Source of the DNA: Pirellulales bacterium
GTDB taxonomy: Bacteria > Planctomycetota > Planctomycetia > Pirellulales > PALSA-1355
NCBI GenBank assembly: GCA_022844125.1
Contig: JALHMI010000013.1
Location: 124,001-188,000, forward strand
Direction: 5' to 3'
Length of the DNA: 64,000 bases
The notes below the pieces were generated by a model. The model ran no database searches. It worked only from the letters and a program-made list of their open reading frames with translations, and was not told where the DNA came from. Positions 55,519 to 64,000 of the stretch are shown one piece after another. The translations under genes and the position numbers were made by a program. Each line of letters starts with the position of its first letter. The stretch's first letter is position 1.

Positions 55519-55567
55519 GTTTGACTGGAATGGACCGCAGCAGAATCGCCGCGACCGGTCCGTTGGC

Positions 55568-55864
55568 TTACTGGCCGTAGATGACCGTTCCGCCAGTTTG
55601 ATACGAGCCGCCGTAGGTCGTCCCGTAGGAAGCTGGGCTCTGATAGACGTCGCCAGGGGTTGCTCGTACGGATCCGCTTTGCACTTGGCCGTGTTTGCGG
55701 CGTACTGCGTTGCCGTAGAAGTGGCCCGGCCGCGACGGACGCTCCAGAATTGGCATCGAGCGAATCTGCTCGCGCGACAGGTTGGCGTTGTTGCGGGCAA
55801 ACGCAAAGGAAGCCAAGGCGAGCTGCGAAACCAAGAACAACGCAATGACACTGATTCGGATCAT
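55568..55864 (-). CDS. Small exported protein with RPGHFYGN motif, 98 aa
   Basis: ATG at 55864 after GAGGAG (11 bases). Signal peptide IALFLVSQLALASFAFA then LSREQIRSMPILERPSRPG and HFYGNAVRRKHGQV, with a Gly/Ser/Tyr-rich tail (ASYGTTYGGSYQTGG). I recall the RPGHFYGN-type block from other planctomycete small secreted proteins. Exported, no enzyme motif. May be a surface or matrix component; function unknown. Confidence 0.75.
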   Translation of the reverse strand: MIRISVIALFLVSQLALASFAFARNNANLSREQIRSMPILERPSRPGHFYGNAVRRKHGQVQSGSVRATPGDVYQSPASYGTTYGGSYQTGGTVIYGQ

Positions 55865-56228
55865 GGGTGAGTAGCTCCTCAAAAGCGCGTGCATTTTCAC
55901 GGACATGTAGAGGTAAGCCTGGCAGCCGATCGACCACACGCTGCCAGGCCTCTGTTAGCTGGCATCGGCGAATCGAGAAGTTCGGCTCTTGTTCAATCGC
56001 CTGTGGGAATGTGCGATTCGGCCCGAAGTGAACCGAAATTACCAGGAAAACGGCTCTTGCCGATGCGCCAGCCGGGACAGTCGATACAGCTGGAAATGCC
56101 GATCGATCGGCTGCTAATGGCACCCGGTTTGCATCACATGGCAAACACATGACAACAGAAGGTAAATGGGAGCAGCAGGCCCCGGCGGCCGAGTTATCAT
56201 TCAAATCGCGCGAGGGGAGATGTGCAGC
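55865..56228. other. Gene-free stretch between divergent small genes
   Basis: About 360 bases. Probable promoters for both flanking small genes lie here, but no -35/-10 pair is convincing. TATCAT at about 56193 is a possible -10 for the plus-strand gene. No RNA gene seen. Confidence 0.4.
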
Positions 56229-56489
56229 ATGAACACGCATCAGCACACGCGACCTCCGTTTGGATCCCCGCGGCCAAATTATCAGGCCCTGGGGGAGGAC
56301 AACTTCGCCTGGGGCATTATGGCCTTCGCTGTGCTGCTCTTCGCACTGGCGATCTGGACCTTCTTCTCGCTTGGCTGGTATCAGCCAAACATGAATGCCC
56401 CGGCGGATGTACCGGCGGTTGAAAGCCCGGCGCAGCCAGTTCCGCAGACGGAGCGGGCCGCAGCGCCGATGGCAACGCCTTCGGCGTAG
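56229..56489 (+). CDS. Single-pass membrane protein, 86 aa
   Basis: ATG 56229 preceded by GAGGGGAG (spacing about 10). N-terminal polar 30 residues with histidines, one helix (FAWGIMAFAVLLFALAIWTFF) and a Pro/Ala-rich outside tail. An earlier ATG at 56220 (MCSMNTHQ) would sit directly on the SD. Ends just before a strong terminator. No family recognised. Confidence 0.65.
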   Translation: MNTHQHTRPPFGSPRPNYQALGEDNFAWGIMAFAVLLFALAIWTFFSLGWYQPNMNAPADVPAVESPAQPVPQTERAAAPMATPSA

Positions 56490-56517
56490 CCGCTATAAAC
56501 CAAAATCAGCTCTCTTG

Positions 56518-56554
56518 AGCCGCGCGAGCGTTACAATGCTCGCGCGGCTTTTTT
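56518..56554 (+). terminator. Intrinsic terminator
   Basis: AGCCGCGCGAGC (56518-56529) pairs perfectly over 12 bases with GCTCGCGCGGCT (56538-56549), loop TTACAATG, then a run of six T. Ends the 86-aa membrane protein gene. Confidence 0.9.
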
Positions 56555-56588
56555 CTTGCAGTTTCGGCCGGCATAGCGGGCGAGTTCC

Positions 56589-57263
56589 ATGAACATGACA
56601 AAGGTGATCTCGCGGGAACGATCTCGTGAATTGGATCGCCGCGCGGTTGAGGAATACGGCATGACCGGCGTGATGCTGATGGAAAACGCCGGGCGAGGCA
56701 CAACAGACGTTCTGTGCAGGTTAGGCGTTGGTGGCCCAGTCGTCATCGTCTGCGGCCGCGGCAATAATGGCGGCGACGGATTTGTGATTGCCAGGCATCT
56801 CGACCTGCGCGGGTACGAGGTGCGCGTCGCCCTGCTCGACGATCCCAGCGGGCTACGCGGGGATGCGGCGACCAATTATCGGGTTATCGAGAAGAGCGCA
56901 ATCCCGCTGATGCGGTGTGGCCCACAACTGCTGGCCTCGGCCCTCCGCGATGCCGCCTGGATTGTGGACGCGATGCTGGGGACCGGCGCCATGGGAGATC
57001 CCCGCGAGCCGTATGGCACGGTCATCACGATGTTGAACGAGTCCGGTGTGCCCATTCTGGCGGTCGATGTTCCCAGTGGCCTCGACTGCGAAACGGGAAC
57101 GGCCGGCGAGCCCACGATCCGCGCCCAGCACACGTGCACGTTTGTCGCTCCCAAGCCGGGCCTGCTCGTGGCGAATTCGACGCCTTACGTCGGCGAATTG
57201 CACGTCGTGGACATTGGGGCGCCGCGGAGGTTGGTGAATGCATTTGTTCGCACCGGCTCCTGA
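56589..57263 (+). CDS. nnrE: NAD(P)H-hydrate epimerase, stand-alone
   Basis: Epimerises R- and S-NAD(P)HX, the damaged hydrated cofactors, so that the dehydratase can repair them. Residues show the YjeF_N domain: LDRRAVEEYGMTGVMLMENA, then the phosphate loop CGRGNNGGDGFVIARHL and DAMLGTG, VDVPSGLDCETG. The 224 residues end where the NnrD dehydratase half would begin, so this is the single-domain form; no nnrD is in the window. The ATG at 56589 or at 56595 is possible. Confidence 0.92.
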   Translation: MNMTKVISRERSRELDRRAVEEYGMTGVMLMENAGRGTTDVLCRLGVGGPVVIVCGRGNNGGDGFVIARHLDLRGYEVRVALLDDPSGLRGDAATNYRVIEKSAIPLMRCGPQLLASALRDAAWIVDAMLGTGAMGDPREPYGTVITMLNESGVPILAVDVPSGLDCETGTAGEPTIRAQHTCTFVAPKPGLLVANSTPYVGELHVVDIGAPRRLVNAFVRTGS

Positions 57264-57365
57264 AGCGGTGTTCGAGCCGAATCCGTCTGGCAATTGCGGC
57301 AGCTCGCGACGTAGAATCCCGGCGGGCAGCGATTCAGCGACCTTGTCCCAACCAGGGAGATTTTG

Positions 57366-58295
57366 ATGCGACCGACCTTCCTCGCACTGCTGTTGGTAGT
57401 TGCGAGCCCGTGGCAACTATTTGCCGGGGACAGAATCGCGCCTGAAGAGTTGCTGGCACAGATGCGTGCCAGAGACGAGGCGATCGAGAATCGAAAACTC
57501 CAGTTCGTGAAATCCGGAGTTGTTGTCGTCAATGCTTGGTGGGCGGATACGACGAAACCTACGACTCCCGCGAAGATTCGATTTCAGCGATTGACTACGC
57601 TGGTCGTTCATGGCGCCGGCGTGACGTGGGAGAGTATCGCCGATCCACTGGCCAAGTTCGATCAGAGTCGCATGAGCTCATTCAACAAGGGGAGTAATGT
57701 TGACGGCACGCTCCGCAGCATGAACCGTGGGCAGGATCCGGGAACCCGTGGTGATGTGACGATGAACGTCGATCCGGGTGGATATCCGGTCGATGTCTTT
57801 CAAGAACATGGTATGCAAGCCAAGTTCGTGCATGGCCTGGGCTTCGGCGAGCGCATCAAAGTGATCGAAAGCATCACACCTGTGAAGGAAGGTTATCGTG
57901 TCTCCGGCACGATGCAGATCTGGTGGGAAGACTACACCACATTCGAACTACTGGTCGATTCAAACTATCTGGTTCGCAAAGCGACAATCGATGCCGACGT
58001 AAACGGACATCGCACTCGATTTGAAGTTACCACCGAGGGTACGCGAACCGTGGGCGACGTCGCGATAGCATTAAAGGGCAAGTTCCGACGCACGAATCCT
58101 GACTACAAACATCACTCCAAGAACGCGAATGACGACATTCAGAGTGAGTTCCGAGAAGTCTCGGCGCCGCTGACTGCAGAGCAGTACAAAGAATTCGCCA
58201 CGATTCCCGAGGAGCCGCTCATGCAGGTCACGAACCGCGTGACAAAAGAATCCTACGTCGTGGGAGAGCCGAAGTCGATTCGCAAGCTTGAGTGA
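57366..58295 (+). CDS. Exported hypothetical protein, 309 aa
   Basis: ATG 57366 (a TTG three bases earlier is possible). Signal peptide FLALLLVVASPWQLFAG, then a beta-rich body with FQRLTTLVVHGAGVTW, IKVIESITPVKEGYR and IWWEDYTTFELLVDSNYLV. The overall shape (long antiparallel strands, hydrophobic-cleft-like motifs) resembles LolA/outer-membrane-lipoprotein-sorting-like folds, but I cannot assign it. Codon use looks slightly less GC-rich than its neighbours. Function unknown. Confidence 0.7.
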   Translation: MRPTFLALLLVVASPWQLFAGDRIAPEELLAQMRARDEAIENRKLQFVKSGVVVVNAWWADTTKPTTPAKIRFQRLTTLVVHGAGVTWESIADPLAKFDQSRMSSFNKGSNVDGTLRSMNRGQDPGTRGDVTMNVDPGGYPVDVFQEHGMQAKFVHGLGFGERIKVIESITPVKEGYRVSGTMQIWWEDYTTFELLVDSNYLVRKATIDADVNGHRTRFEVTTEGTRTVGDVAIALKGKFRRTNPDYKHHSKNANDDIQSEFREVSAPLTAEQYKEFATIPEEPLMQVTNRVTKESYVVGEPKSIRKLE

Positions 58296-58307
58296 GCGAG
58301 CCGCACG

Positions 58308-59315
58308 CTACTCCGCCGGGGGCGGCTCGTATTCGAAATCCTTCCACTTCATTGGGCGGCGGAAGGGTTCGATGCGAAGCGTGACTTCGCCATTTTGAAA
58401 GATCCGCACCGTGCCGTTCGATTCACTAACGGCTACAGCCACGGCATTTGTCTTGCGACTGATCGCGGCGGCCGCCCAGTGCCGCGCGCCAAGACCCTTG
58501 GGCAGCGTGATGTTGTCGGCCGGCGCGTCGATGTAACGCGCGGAGGCTTCCACAATGCCATCAGCCGAGACGATGATCGCGCCGTCGAGTTGCGACACTT
58601 CCTTGACGCCTTCACGCACCCGCGGGTCATCCAGGTTGCGCTCATCGCGGCTGTAGCCGCGCACCGGATCGAATCCGACCGGATGGCTGCTGGCCAGAAC
58701 CTTGCGCGAGTCGCCGACGACGAACAGCGCGCCGACGGGCTTCCCTTCGCGACCTTCGCGGCCGATCTCAACAGCCATGTCGACCACGGTCTTAAGCGTG
58801 TCGAGCGGAACGCGCGTTTCGAGTTGTCGCAGATCGCGCGAGGTGAGCTGGCCCAGGTGTTCGCCCAGGTGGATCAGGCTGATCGAGTCGACCACGCCCC
58901 CTTCAAAGCCGCTGTAGACCGCGACGACAAGCGCGCCGGTCGCCAGCAGATCGTCGGCCACGGCTTCGAGGATCGCCTGGGTGAGCTTTTCGTGAACCGG
59001 AGCTTCGGGCATTTTGAGGATGACCGTGGCCAGACCGGCGTCGCCTGCCCCTTCGATCTGGGCGGCGAAATCAGCCGCCACTAGGATCTTCTCCGTGCCG
59101 GCGTGCTCTTTGAGGCGATCCCACTCCGTCGGACCTTCCAGCAAGACGAGAATGGCGTCGGCACCGGCGGCCTGCGAGAGCCGGGCAGCGGCGTCAAACA
59201 CCGTCTCGAACTGGTCCGTAAAGTGAAACGTCTTCACAGGATGCGTCACCGACAGTCGGACTGCACCGGTCCCCGTGGACACCGGCAGAGCAGGGGAAGA
59301 AGGTAAACTAGCCAC
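58308..59315 (-). CDS. DacZ-like diadenylate cyclase (DAC domain, altered RHR motif)
   Basis: A 335-residue protein. The C-terminal 150 residues are a DisA_N/diadenylate cyclase domain: QLDGAIIVSADG with Asp244 for metal/ATP, followed by KGLGARHWAAAAISRKT. The normal RHR motif reads RHW (278-280). The N-terminal half resembles the pyruvate-kinase C-terminal-like domain found in archaeal DacZ rather than DisA or CdaA helices. It would make c-di-AMP from two ATP if active. GTG start at 59315 chosen; a TTG at 59363 adds 16 residues. Confidence 0.78.
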   Translation of the reverse strand: MASLPSSPALPVSTGTGAVRLSVTHPVKTFHFTDQFETVFDAAARLSQAAGADAILVLLEGPTEWDRLKEHAGTEKILVAADFAAQIEGAGDAGLATVILKMPEAPVHEKLTQAILEAVADDLLATGALVVAVYSGFEGGVVDSISLIHLGEHLGQLTSRDLRQLETRVPLDTLKTVVDMAVEIGREGREGKPVGALFVVGDSRKVLASSHPVGFDPVRGYSRDERNLDDPRVREGVKEVSQLDGAIIVSADGIVEASARYIDAPADNITLPKGLGARHWAAAAISRKTNAVAVAVSESNGTVRIFQNGEVTLRIEPFRRPMKWKDFEYEPPPAE

Positions 59316-59495
59316 GGCACGGCAACCAATCGTAGGATTTTTTACCTCAATCAGCAACGGCAAGCGTTCGATGCCGCGCGGGATCGAGGAGTCACGTATT
59401 ATCGTGCGAATTTCCGCGCTGTTAACGACGCGACCCAGGACCGCGTCGTGCGGCCCTGGGTCGTGAAGTGAGGATCGCGTCGGGGACGCGGCAAA

Positions 59496-60956
59496 TTATT
59501 CCGAGGTCGAGCGACGGGCTTCCAGCCACTTGGCCGACGATTCTTCGACCAGCGGCGAGGTTCGCATCGGCACCACGTCCTTAAATACGCGTTGTTCATA
59601 GATCAACAGGGCGTGCAGGGCGTGACCCAGGGGGCCGATTTCCCAGGTGTGACCGTCGTTGGCCAGCATCGTCGAGGCCAGATAGTCAACGGCTTTCACC
59701 ATTCGCGGATCGCGCAGCTCTTCGTCCGAGAGCGAAAAAGATATCCACTCCAGGATGTGCCCAGTGGTCTTGATGCGGCGGTCGATGCTGGGATCGTTCC
59801 CTTTGCGTTCGAACCAGGCGGTGCTGAAGCTGCCGTCGGGATTCTGTAGGCCAAAGGTATAGTGGTGGTAGTCCCGCAAGTAGATCTGGGCCCGCTTGAA
59901 GTCGCCGGTGATCTCCTTGCCCTTTTGCGCACGCTTCTTGACTGCATAGGCATAACCCATCAGGCGATGGGTGCCTCCGCAGGCCGCGCCGCGGATCGGG
60001 GCTTTCAACTCCTCGCGCACCAGCCGTTCAATTGACCACTTCTGGCCGTCGGGCGTGGTCCACGTGGCGTCCGGATCAAGATAGTGCGCCATCGCAATCA
60101 GCTTGAACGTCAGTTCTTCGCCGGCGACGCAGGTGTCCATCTCGCGGTTGATCAGGTCAGAGAGCGTAAACTGCTTGCCTTCAACCATCATCGGGTAATC
60201 GCTGCGCACGTGCGACTGCGCCAGAATCGCCAGAAACTGTCCGCCATGGCCTTGCACGCCCACTCCCCGGCTGGCGTCGATCTTGCCACGGTTGATCAGC
60301 AACATGCGCTGGTCGCGGCACGGGTAGTTGTAGCACATGTACCCGATGGCGTTGACCTTCTCGCCCGCGGGTCCCTCTTTGTAAATCTGCGTGTCGACGC
60401 CAAAAGCGATGATCGCGTGCATCACTTCCCAAGGCGTATTGAGCCGGGCGCTTTGATGGCGCGGATAGTTACGTGCCAAGACCGTGCGAACCTTGTCGCA
60501 CAACTTGATCATTTCTGGTGACAGTTGCTCTGCCGGATTGGCCAGCGCGGGAACCGGCACAGCGGGCTCCGCGGCGTTACCCGGGGCAGGGGAGGCTGCG
60601 TCGATCGGCGTGCTCTTGAGCGCCGTCTGTTCCACGGCGGCAGGCTTGACTTCGTCAACGGCCGGCTCGGCGGCGTCACTGCTCAGACTGCCAAAGAGCA
60701 ACAGCTCGCTGGCGGCCGCGGCAAGCGGATCGCCGCCGGGCAGATCGAGCAGCAGGCGGCGAGCCTCGCGAATCGGCTCCGTCGCCACTGGTTCGGCAGC
60801 GGTCGTCTCGCCGGACTTAGCCTCGATGACGTCATCTGGCCCGAAAAGCATTGGCCCGACAGGGTCCATCGCACCTGCGGGGGCAGCGGCCCCGGCCAGC
60901 GAACCGAGCCACAGAGCGCACCGCAAGCCCGCGCCCGAAATTCTCCGTCGAATCAT
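59496..60956 (-). CDS. Exported alpha/alpha-toroid-like protein, 486 aa
   Basis: Signal peptide (RCALWLGSLAGAAAPAGAMD), an Ala/Pro/Glu-rich linker to about residue 150, and a helical domain with repeated motifs: TPWEVMHAIIAFGVDTQIY, GVGVQGHGGQFLAILAQ, GAACGGTHRLMGYAYAV and EIGPLGHALHALLIYEQ. His and aromatic spacing fits terpenoid-cyclase/squalene-cyclase-like toroids without the DxDD motif. Such exported planctomycete proteins are often misnamed. Likely a binding or carrier domain; function unknown. Confidence 0.75.
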   Translation of the reverse strand: MIRRRISGAGLRCALWLGSLAGAAAPAGAMDPVGPMLFGPDDVIEAKSGETTAAEPVATEPIREARRLLLDLPGGDPLAAAASELLLFGSLSSDAAEPAVDEVKPAAVEQTALKSTPIDAASPAPGNAAEPAVPVPALANPAEQLSPEMIKLCDKVRTVLARNYPRHQSARLNTPWEVMHAIIAFGVDTQIYKEGPAGEKVNAIGYMCYNYPCRDQRMLLINRGKIDASRGVGVQGHGGQFLAILAQSHVRSDYPMMVEGKQFTLSDLINREMDTCVAGEELTFKLIAMAHYLDPDATWTTPDGQKWSIERLVREELKAPIRGAACGGTHRLMGYAYAVKKRAQKGKEITGDFKRAQIYLRDYHHYTFGLQNPDGSFSTAWFERKGNDPSIDRRIKTTGHILEWISFSLSDEELRDPRMVKAVDYLASTMLANDGHTWEIGPLGHALHALLIYEQRVFKDVVPMRTSPLVEESSAKWLEARRSTSE

Positions 60957-61242
60957 GTATCATCCCCCAAACGCTGCGTGCTCCCCAAGGTGTGGAGCTG
61001 GAGCGGTCATTTTTCCTGGATAAGCCCGGCAAGATCAACCGCCTGGGAGGGCGGCACGCTTGCGCGAGGGTGCCAGCACGATCTGGTCGGGTATTGGTAT
61101 CGGCCACGAGCAGCGTCGCACTGATGTTCGTCGCGATTGTTTTCGGCGTTGTACTCCGCCGTAAATTCCCAGTTCGGCGAGCGTGGTGGGCGTAGTGTCG
61201 ATTGAGGAGAGGCTGCGGCTTCTGCGGCGCGAATTGTGTGAC

Positions 61243-61944
61243 CTAATAGATCGTGCGACGCAGCTTTTCGGCAAAGCTTATCTCGGCCGCGTCGGTCTTG
61301 CCGTTCGTTGCCAATTCACGCCACGCCTGCACGTTCGTGCCATAGTCGCGCCCACTGACCGCGGTTAAGGCATTGTAAGCTTCGGCCTGCATGGCGGGGT
61401 CGCCATCGGCCAGAGCTTCGGCTAGCGGAGCGAGCGCCTTCGAGTCGCCGGCCTTGCCGAGCGCCGCGACGGCCGACATCCGCACATCCTCGTTCGTTTC
61501 GCTTCCCAACACTCGTGTCAACTCGCGCACCGCCACGTCGCCGCCACGCTCTCCCAGGCATTCGCAAGCCACGCGGCGGGTTTCGATATGCTCATCCGCC
61601 AGTGCACGGACCACGACTTCGTCAGCCGCCGGCTGCGGGAAGGCGGCAATCGTCCGCAGAATCTCGCGCCGCACCCAGTGATCGCTTTCCGTGTCGTACT
61701 CGCGGGTGAGCTTGGCCACGGTCGGTTCCTGTTGATTGGCCGGCATTTTCTCGGCCTGCAAAGCAAGCTTCCGATAGTCCTTCACCCGATCCTTTGGTGT
61801 CTTAATGCCGTAGATCTGCTCGGGGGTCTTGCGGAACGGCTTGACGAAGAAATCGCGCGTCGCAGCCGCAGTGTCAGCGCAGCCGCTGACCGTGGCCATT
61901 AAGGCGAGCATCGCGAGAACCAGGCTGGTTAGCCGGCCGGACAT
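61243..61944 (-). CDS. HEAT-repeat lipoprotein, 233 aa
   Basis: Lipobox MATVSGC at about residues 16-22, then a short linker and HEAT-like repeats between residues 75-205: VRREILRTIAAFPQPAADE, TRRVACECLGERGGDVAV, VRMSAVAALGKAGDSKALA and DPAMQAEAYNALTAVSG. Lipid-anchored outside the cytoplasmic membrane. HEAT solenoids mediate protein contacts; the partner is unknown. Co-directional with the toroid-like protein, with a 286-base gap. Confidence 0.85.
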   Translation of the reverse strand: MSGRLTSLVLAMLALMATVSGCADTAAATRDFFVKPFRKTPEQIYGIKTPKDRVKDYRKLALQAEKMPANQQEPTVAKLTREYDTESDHWVRREILRTIAAFPQPAADEVVVRALADEHIETRRVACECLGERGGDVAVRELTRVLGSETNEDVRMSAVAALGKAGDSKALAPLAEALADGDPAMQAEAYNALTAVSGRDYGTNVQAWRELATNGKTDAAEISFAEKLRRTIY

Positions 61945-62163
61945 GGCAGCTCAGAATGGAGAGTCGACGGGACACGGACCGAAAGGAAGCGGGCTTGTAG
62001 CAAAACGGCATGGCTCGTTCCAGGGCAGTTTCTCAACGCTTTCCGCAGGAAAGCGACTACCGGGAACGCTAGCAGCCAAGCGGCATGGGGCCGGCAGCCA
62101 GCCCCATGTTATGATCGAGGTTTACGCATCTCTCCCATCTCCCAAAGCGTAGGCCACAAGGGT

Positions 62164-63309
62164 TTGCAAGTGTTTCGGCCGTGGTTCGTCATCCTGTTCG
62201 CCCTCTGGGCCGCTCCACGGGCGATGGCTCTTGAACATGTAACGTTCCGGCACGAAGGCGCCGAACGCGAGGTCGTCGGCGAAGTCCTGGTGACTGCGGC
62301 CGATGGTGGTATCCTGCTACTGGCTGCCGATGGTGTGATGTGGGCGATCGAACCCGACGACCTGCTGAAGCGATTTGATGATGCGGCCAAGCTCTCGCCG
62401 CTGACGCCCGAGGAAATGGGCCGTCAATTGCTGGCTGATCTGCCTGCCGGATTTGACGTCTACACGACCAATCATTACGTGATCTGCCACGACACCTCGC
62501 GCGAGTATGCTGCCTGGTGCGGCGCACTGTTCGAGCGACTCTATCGAGGTTTCACGAACTACTGGTCGCGCAAGGGGCTGAAGCTCGAAGAGCCGAGATT
62601 CCCGCTCGTAGCGGTGATCTTCAGCTCCCGCGAGGCATATGCCCGGTATGCGAAAGCAGAGCTCGGCGAGGCGGCGGACTCGATTGTCGGCTACTACAGC
62701 TTTCGCACCAATCGGATCACGATGTGCGACTTGACAGGCGTCCAGTCGCTGCGAGCCTCGGGCGATCGCCGCTCCAGCGAAGCGCAGATCAACCTGATGC
62801 TGTCTCGTCCGGAAGCCGAACATTCGGTGGCCACGATCATTCACGAGGCGACCCATCAGATCGCCTTCAACAGCGGACTGCAGACCCGCTTTGCCGACAT
62901 CCCCTTGTGGGTCAGCGAAGGCCTGGCCGTATTTTTCGAGACGCCCGACCTGGCGAGCGCCCGAGGCTGGCGCACCATCGGCGCGTTGCATCGAAACCGG
63001 CTCACGCAGTTTCGGCAATACCTGGCGACTCGCCCCTCAACCTCGCTCAAGACGCTGATCGCCGACGATAAACGGCTTCGCGACACGCGAACTTCGCTTG
63101 ACGCCTACGCAGAGGCCTGGGCCCTGAACTACTACCTGCTCAATCACCACCCCAGGCAGTACGCCGAGTATCTGAAGCTGCTCTCGGCCAAGCCGCCCCT
63201 GGTGTGGGATGACCCGGAAACGCGTTTGACGGAATTCCAACAGGCATTCGGGAAAAACTTGAGCCAGCTCGACGCCGACTTTCTGCGTTACATGCAGCGG
63301 CTGAAGTAG
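62164..63309 (+). CDS. Exported DUF1570 putative metalloprotease
   Basis: TTG at 62164 (GTG at 62170 also possible) gives signal peptide VILFALWAAPRAMAL. The body includes GFDVYTTNHYVICHDTSREY and the zinc motif ATIIHEATHQIAFNSG (HExxH), followed by LPLWVSEGLAVFFE with the third-ligand glutamate region typical of DUF1570 and gluzincin-like enzymes. A later EAWALNYYLLNH helix completes the domain. Predicted zinc peptidase or inactive relative, acting outside the cytoplasm; substrate unknown. 381 residues. Confidence 0.85.
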   Translation: MQVFRPWFVILFALWAAPRAMALEHVTFRHEGAEREVVGEVLVTAADGGILLLAADGVMWAIEPDDLLKRFDDAAKLSPLTPEEMGRQLLADLPAGFDVYTTNHYVICHDTSREYAAWCGALFERLYRGFTNYWSRKGLKLEEPRFPLVAVIFSSREAYARYAKAELGEAADSIVGYYSFRTNRITMCDLTGVQSLRASGDRRSSEAQINLMLSRPEAEHSVATIIHEATHQIAFNSGLQTRFADIPLWVSEGLAVFFETPDLASARGWRTIGALHRNRLTQFRQYLATRPSTSLKTLIADDKRLRDTRTSLDAYAEAWALNYYLLNHHPRQYAEYLKLLSAKPPLVWDDPETRLTEFQQAFGKNLSQLDADFLRYMQRLK

Positions 63310-63422
63310 AGCATCGTGGGTGCTTGTCGACCGGATCACAGGCTTTCAACCGATGCGGCCGTGTGGCTATAATCGGTAGCATCCTTCCGCTCCCGTCGAA
63401 ACCCTCGCAAGGATCCCACCTC

Positions 63423-64000
63423 ATGGCCGAACGTCCCTCGGATTCCGCCGCCACGCGTCGCTCGTTTCTCAAGTCGTCCGCACTATTCGCCGGCGGCACC
63501 CTGGCCGCGGGAGTGTTCGCGCCGCGCGTGCACGCCGCGGGAAGTGACGTCCTGAAACTTGGCCTGATCGGTTGCGGCGGACGGGGCACGGGCGCGGTGG
63601 GGAATGCCTTCGCTGCTGACCCGAACACTCAGCTCACGGCGATTGCAGACGCCTTCGCCGATCGCACGGACCGGGCCCTTGTCCAGCTTCGCAAAGAAAG
63701 CGCCGAGCGGGTCAATGTTCCGGGCGAACAGGTATTCACCGGCTTTGACGCGTTCGAGAAACTGCTGGCGACGGACGTGGACGTCGTGATCCTGGCGACG
63801 CCGCCGCATTTTCGGCCCAAGCACCTGAAGGCGGCCATCGCTTCGGGCAAACACGTGTTCTGCGAAAAGCCGGTCGCCGTGGATGCTCCTGGCGTCCGCA
63901 GCGTGCTCGAATCGTGCGAAGAGGCAAAGAAGAAGGGCCTGACCGTCGTTTCAGGACTTTGCTATCGGTATGATCCGCCGAAGGTCGAAACCATCAAGAA
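63423..64000 (+). CDS. TAT-exported Gfo/Idh/MocA oxidoreductase (3' end outside window)
   Basis: ATG at 63423, twin-arginine signal TRRSFLKSSALFAGGTLAAG, then the NAD(P) fold (KLGLIGCGGRGTGAVGNAF), ILATPPHFRPKHLKAAI and EKP motif (HVFCEKPVAVDA). About 193 residues are present before the window ends. Second exported Gfo/Idh protein of the window; it uses a different subgroup signature (CGGRGTGAV) from that at 23687. Confidence 0.92.
   Translation, partial: MAERPSDSAATRRSFLKSSALFAGGTLAAGVFAPRVHAAGSDVLKLGLIGCGGRGTGAVGNAFAADPNTQLTAIADAFADRTDRALVQLRKESAERVNVPGEQVFTGFDAFEKLLATDVDVVILATPPHFRPKHLKAAIASGKHVFCEKPVAVDAPGVRSVLESCEEAKKKGLTVVSGLCYRYDPPKVETIK

Overview
The window is a high-GC chromosomal segment that reads as Planctomycetota, most likely the Pirellulales side. 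The pointers are a DUF1559 protein with a prepilin-type start, several PEP-CTERM proteins, TAT-signalled Gfo/Idh/MocA oxidoreductases, a DUF1570 protein, a J-domain-like protein without HPD, a tiny lysine-rich basic protein, and many small secreted proteins of no known function. I see no transposase, integrase, CRISPR array, rRNA or tRNA. This is core chromosome with scattered accessory genes, not an island.

Layout. 1-8.8 kb is largely biosynthetic: a lipoate-ligase-family protein overlapping trpD, a nucleoside hydrolase, queE-queC with divergent queF (7-deazaguanine/queuosine), then a minus-strand run of Gfo/Idh oxidoreductase, class III aminotransferase, guanine-deaminase-like enzyme and Sua5. 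8.8-10.6 kb is a PEP-CTERM patch: two intact genes plus the relic tail of a third. 10.9-20.9 kb holds an epoxide-hydrolase-like protein, a sugar-isomerase-like TIM barrel, a 987-residue FHA/coiled-coil membrane protein, a DksA-like zinc-finger protein, an HtrA-type protease, an internally duplicated 10-helix membrane protein and a YcxB-like protein. 21.3-32.5 kb is mostly single enzymes: serine hydrolase, SDR, oxidoreductase, pyruvate kinase, esterase, methyltransferase and saccharopine-dehydrogenase-like reductase.

32.6-37.4 kb contains a VWA/AAA+ chelatase-like pair, then a pseudopilin-like DUF1559 protein with a His/Glu/Asp-rich loop next to a His/Cys-rich small membrane protein. 37.4-41.4 kb has guaA behind a very short leader carrying an intrinsic terminator, ettA (ABC-F) and a STAS-like protein. 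43.4-45.8 kb groups efpL (the YeiP type of EF-P paralogue) with two conserved-looking hypotheticals and proC. 46.1-47.5 kb is a row of tiny exported proteins and lipoproteins ending in lspA. 49-52.7 kb has an RRM protein, a zinc-ribbon protein, a BON protein, the J-like protein and tag. 52.8-64 kb has guaB, several exported proteins, a stand-alone NAD(P)HX epimerase, a DacZ-like diadenylate cyclase, an alpha/alpha-toroid-like exported protein, a HEAT-repeat lipoprotein, a DUF1570 protein and the start of another TAT oxidoreductase.

Functional links. guaA and guaB catalyse the two steps from IMP to GMP but lie about 13.6 kb apart and look separately promoted. QueE, QueC and QueF cover three of the steps to preQ1; QueD is not here. 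EttA and EfpL both act on elongating or stalled ribosomes. LspA sits directly behind a lipoprotein. No defence or secondary-metabolite system is recognisable. The items I would follow first are the His-rich DUF1559/His-Cys pair, the diadenylate cyclase with an altered RHR motif, the guaA leader, and the NEWM-motif small secreted proteins. Start codons were often moved from the longest reading frame to one with a Shine-Dalgarno (SD) sequence or signal peptide; the entries say where.
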